Positions 62,593 to 64,000 of a stretch of 64,000 nt of DNA are shown here, in pieces. The stretch covers positions 434,001 through 498,000 of the forward strand of contig NZ_JAGPXE010000002.1 in assembly GCF_018070075.1 (NCBI RefSeq). The letters are read 5' to 3'. Both the position numbers and the translations under genes were made by a program. The notes below the pieces were generated by a model, which searched no databases, was not told where the DNA came from, and was given only the letters and a program-made list of their open reading frames with translations. Positions within the stretch are counted from its first letter, which is position 1. Each line of letters opens with the position of its first letter. Source of the stretch: Saccharopolyspora endophytica. GTDB taxonomy: Bacteria > Actinomycetota > Actinomycetes > Mycobacteriales > Pseudonocardiaceae.

Positions 62593-63710
62593 GCTGGCTC
62601 CTCGCCTCGCTCGTGCACGAGCACGATCTTGACGGCCGCACCCTGGTGCTGGGCGGCCACGGCTTCGTTGATCTGGGAGAACGGCATCGTCTTGATCAGC
62701 TTGTCGAACGGGAAGCGCCCCGTGCGGTGCAGTTCGAGCAGTTCGGGGATGAACACGTCCGGATCGCTGTCGCCTTCCACGATTCCCATCACGCGCACGC
62801 CGAGCACCTGCGCCTGGATCAGCGGAAGCGCCATTGCCGCCTCCGGGTCGGAGGGCACGCCGATGATGCCGACCTTGGAGCGGTGTCCGAGCGCTTGCAG
62901 CGCCTGGTTGAGCACGTCGGGGATTCCGGTGGTGTCGATCGCGTAATCAGCCCCGTCGGGGACGATGGCGCGGACCTGCTCGGCCAGCGGCCCCGCGCCG
63001 GGGTCGATCACGTGTGTCGCGCCGAGCGACAGGGCGAGGTCGCGGCGGTCCGCGTGCGGCTCGATGACGATGATCCGCTGCAGTTCACGCACGACGCCGG
63101 CGAGCACGGCAGACAGGCCAACAGAGCCGCCGCCGAGCACCAGCAGCGTTCGGCCCGGCAGGCAGTCCATCGAGTTCAGCACCGCGCCCGCGCCGGTCTG
63201 AACACCGCACCCGAGCGGTCCGAGCAGTTCCACCGGGGCGTCGTCGGCCACCTTGACCACGTTGCGTTCGTGCGCGATCGCATGGGTGGCGAACGAGGAC
63301 TGGCCGAAGAACTCCGATCCCAGGGCGACGCCTTGCTGATGCAGCGTGCTGGTGCCGTCCGGCCGCGCGCCGCCGAAGTTGTGCGACATGAAGTCGTGGC
63401 AGTAGGCGGGTTCGTCGTCCAGGCATTCCCGGCAGCGGCCGCAGCTGTTGAAGCTGAGCACCACCTTGTCGCCCGCCGCGACCTTGGTGACGCCCGCGCC
63501 GACGGCCACGACCACGCCGCTGCCCTCGTGGCCCAGCACCCCGGGAAGCGGGAACGGCAGGTGGCCGTCCTTGGCGGCCAGATCGGTGTGGCAGAGGCCG
63601 ACACCGGCGATCTCGACCACGATCTCACCGGGCCCGGGTTCGGCGAGGGTAGCGGGCTGGAGGCTGAACTCGCCGCCTACTTCTGCGGCCACCGCAGCGG
63701 TGATGTCCAT
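62589..63710 (-). CDS. Zinc-dependent alcohol dehydrogenase (third paralogue)
   Basis: This 373-residue MDR enzyme has GLCHTDLAAKDG, GHEGSGVVVAVG, the structural-zinc site CGRCRECLDDEPAYC and PLGCGVQTGAGAVLN. I use the ATG at 63710, five bases after GAAGGAG, not the ATG six codons earlier. It is less similar to the other two paralogues than they are to each other (ITAAVAAEVGGEFSLQPATL at the N-terminus). It lies in an operon with the 2Fe-2S ferredoxin upstream and the aldehyde dehydrogenase downstream. Confidence 0.9.
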
Positions 63711-63740
63711 TCGAACTCCTTCGTCCATGGAAAAAGCGGT

Positions 63741-64000
63741 TCAGCCGTTGGTGTCCGGGACGGTGACGCGCACGTCCGGGCTGTCAGCGGCGAGGATCAA
63801 CTGGCACGACAGCCGCGAGTTCGGTTGAACCCCTTCGGCGAACTCGAGCAGTTCGCGTTCCTCGTCGGAGGGCTCGTCGAAGCTGGACGCGCCATCGTCG
63901 AGGAACACGTGGCAGGTGGCGCACGAGCAGCTACCGCCGCATTCGGCGACGATTCCGGGCAGGTTGTTGCGCACCGAACCGTCCATCACGCTTTGTCCAC
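63741..64000 (-). CDS. 2Fe-2S ferredoxin (5' end cut by window)
   Basis: About 86 C-terminal residues are visible. AECGGSCSCATCHVFLDD and later RLSCQL give the C-x5-C-x2-C ... C pattern of adrenodoxin/putidaredoxin-type ferredoxins. The frame stays open to base 64000 and reads GQSVMDGSVRNNLPGI, so the GTG/ATG at 63989-63984 are internal and the start is outside. It could be a partner of the reductase at 17659 or of a P450 just outside the window. Confidence 0.9.
   Translation of the reverse strand, partial: GQSVMDGSVRNNLPGIVAECGGSCSCATCHVFLDDGASSFDEPSDEERELLEFAEGVQPNSRLSCQLILAADSPDVRVTVPDTNG

Overview
The window is high-GC actinobacterial DNA. GTG and TTG starts are common, genes often overlap in ATGA or TGATG form, and there is a complete mce lipid-import operon, actinobacterial regulators and an F420-type oxidoreductase. 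A Pseudonocardiaceae member such as Saccharopolyspora is my best guess, inferred from gene style only. I see no tRNA, rRNA, transposase, phage gene or CRISPR array. The dominant theme is catabolism of a hydrophobic cyclic carboxylate or alcohol through CoA thioesters.

Region 1 (1-16700) is a ring-cleavage and beta-oxidation cluster. It holds an acyl-CoA synthetase (cut by the window edge), a FadR-type GntR regulator, two acyl-CoA dehydrogenases, and a tightly coupled operon: acyl-CoA dehydrogenase, SDR, thiolase, CoA-transferase, HMG-CoA-lyase-like enzyme, BadH-like dehydrogenase, second thiolase and a split MaoC hydratase. A TetR regulator, a MenB-like crotonase, an enoyl-CoA hydratase, an F420-type oxidoreductase and a BadI-like ring hydrolase follow. 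The hydratase, BadH-like and BadI-like trio matches the cyclohex-1-ene-carboxyl-CoA to pimeloyl-CoA route known from Rhodopseudomonas palustris.

Region 2 (16970-25352) holds a frameshifted thioesterase, a ferredoxin reductase, an aldehyde dehydrogenase, an alcohol dehydrogenase, a PaaX-like repressor, a P450 with its small ferredoxin, and an SCP2 lipid-binding protein. Together these could oxidise a methyl or hydroxymethyl group to a carboxylate.

Region 3 (25469-40316) is an mce transporter: two MlaE/YrbE permeases, an ABC ATPase inside the operon, six Mce proteins, then an MMPL/RND protein, a parvulin-like foldase and a small membrane protein.

Region 4 (40778-55347) carries a second alcohol dehydrogenase, a large LuxR-type ATPase regulator, 2-oxoacid:ferredoxin oxidoreductase (KorAB), a lytic transglycosylase, a 7Fe ferredoxin, a nitronate-monooxygenase-like flavoprotein, and then genes for a benzoyl-CoA reductase / 2-hydroxyacyl-CoA dehydratase-type enzyme (two Fe-S subunits and an ATPase activator) followed by a catalytically degenerate SDR. 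KorAB, ferredoxin and an ATP-dependent reductase are the parts of the Thauera/Azoarcus anaerobic benzoyl-CoA system, which is unexpected in an actinomycete. This is the most interesting part of the window.

Region 5 (55550-64000) holds a thioesterase, a cyclohexanecarboxylate-type CoA ligase, an APH-family kinase, a dienoyl-CoA-reductase-like SDR, an acyl-CoA dehydrogenase, an aldehyde and an alcohol dehydrogenase, and a 2Fe-2S ferredoxin cut by the window end.

Two repeated DNA motifs tie the regions together. A GGTCnGnCC motif at a fixed distance from a TAnnnT hexamer precedes genes at 3952, 12951 and 56107, with a variant before 2795. An AACGATCGTT palindrome precedes genes at 12786, 12951, 14726, 16688, 40778 and 60984. 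The local GntR and TetR proteins are the obvious candidates to bind them.
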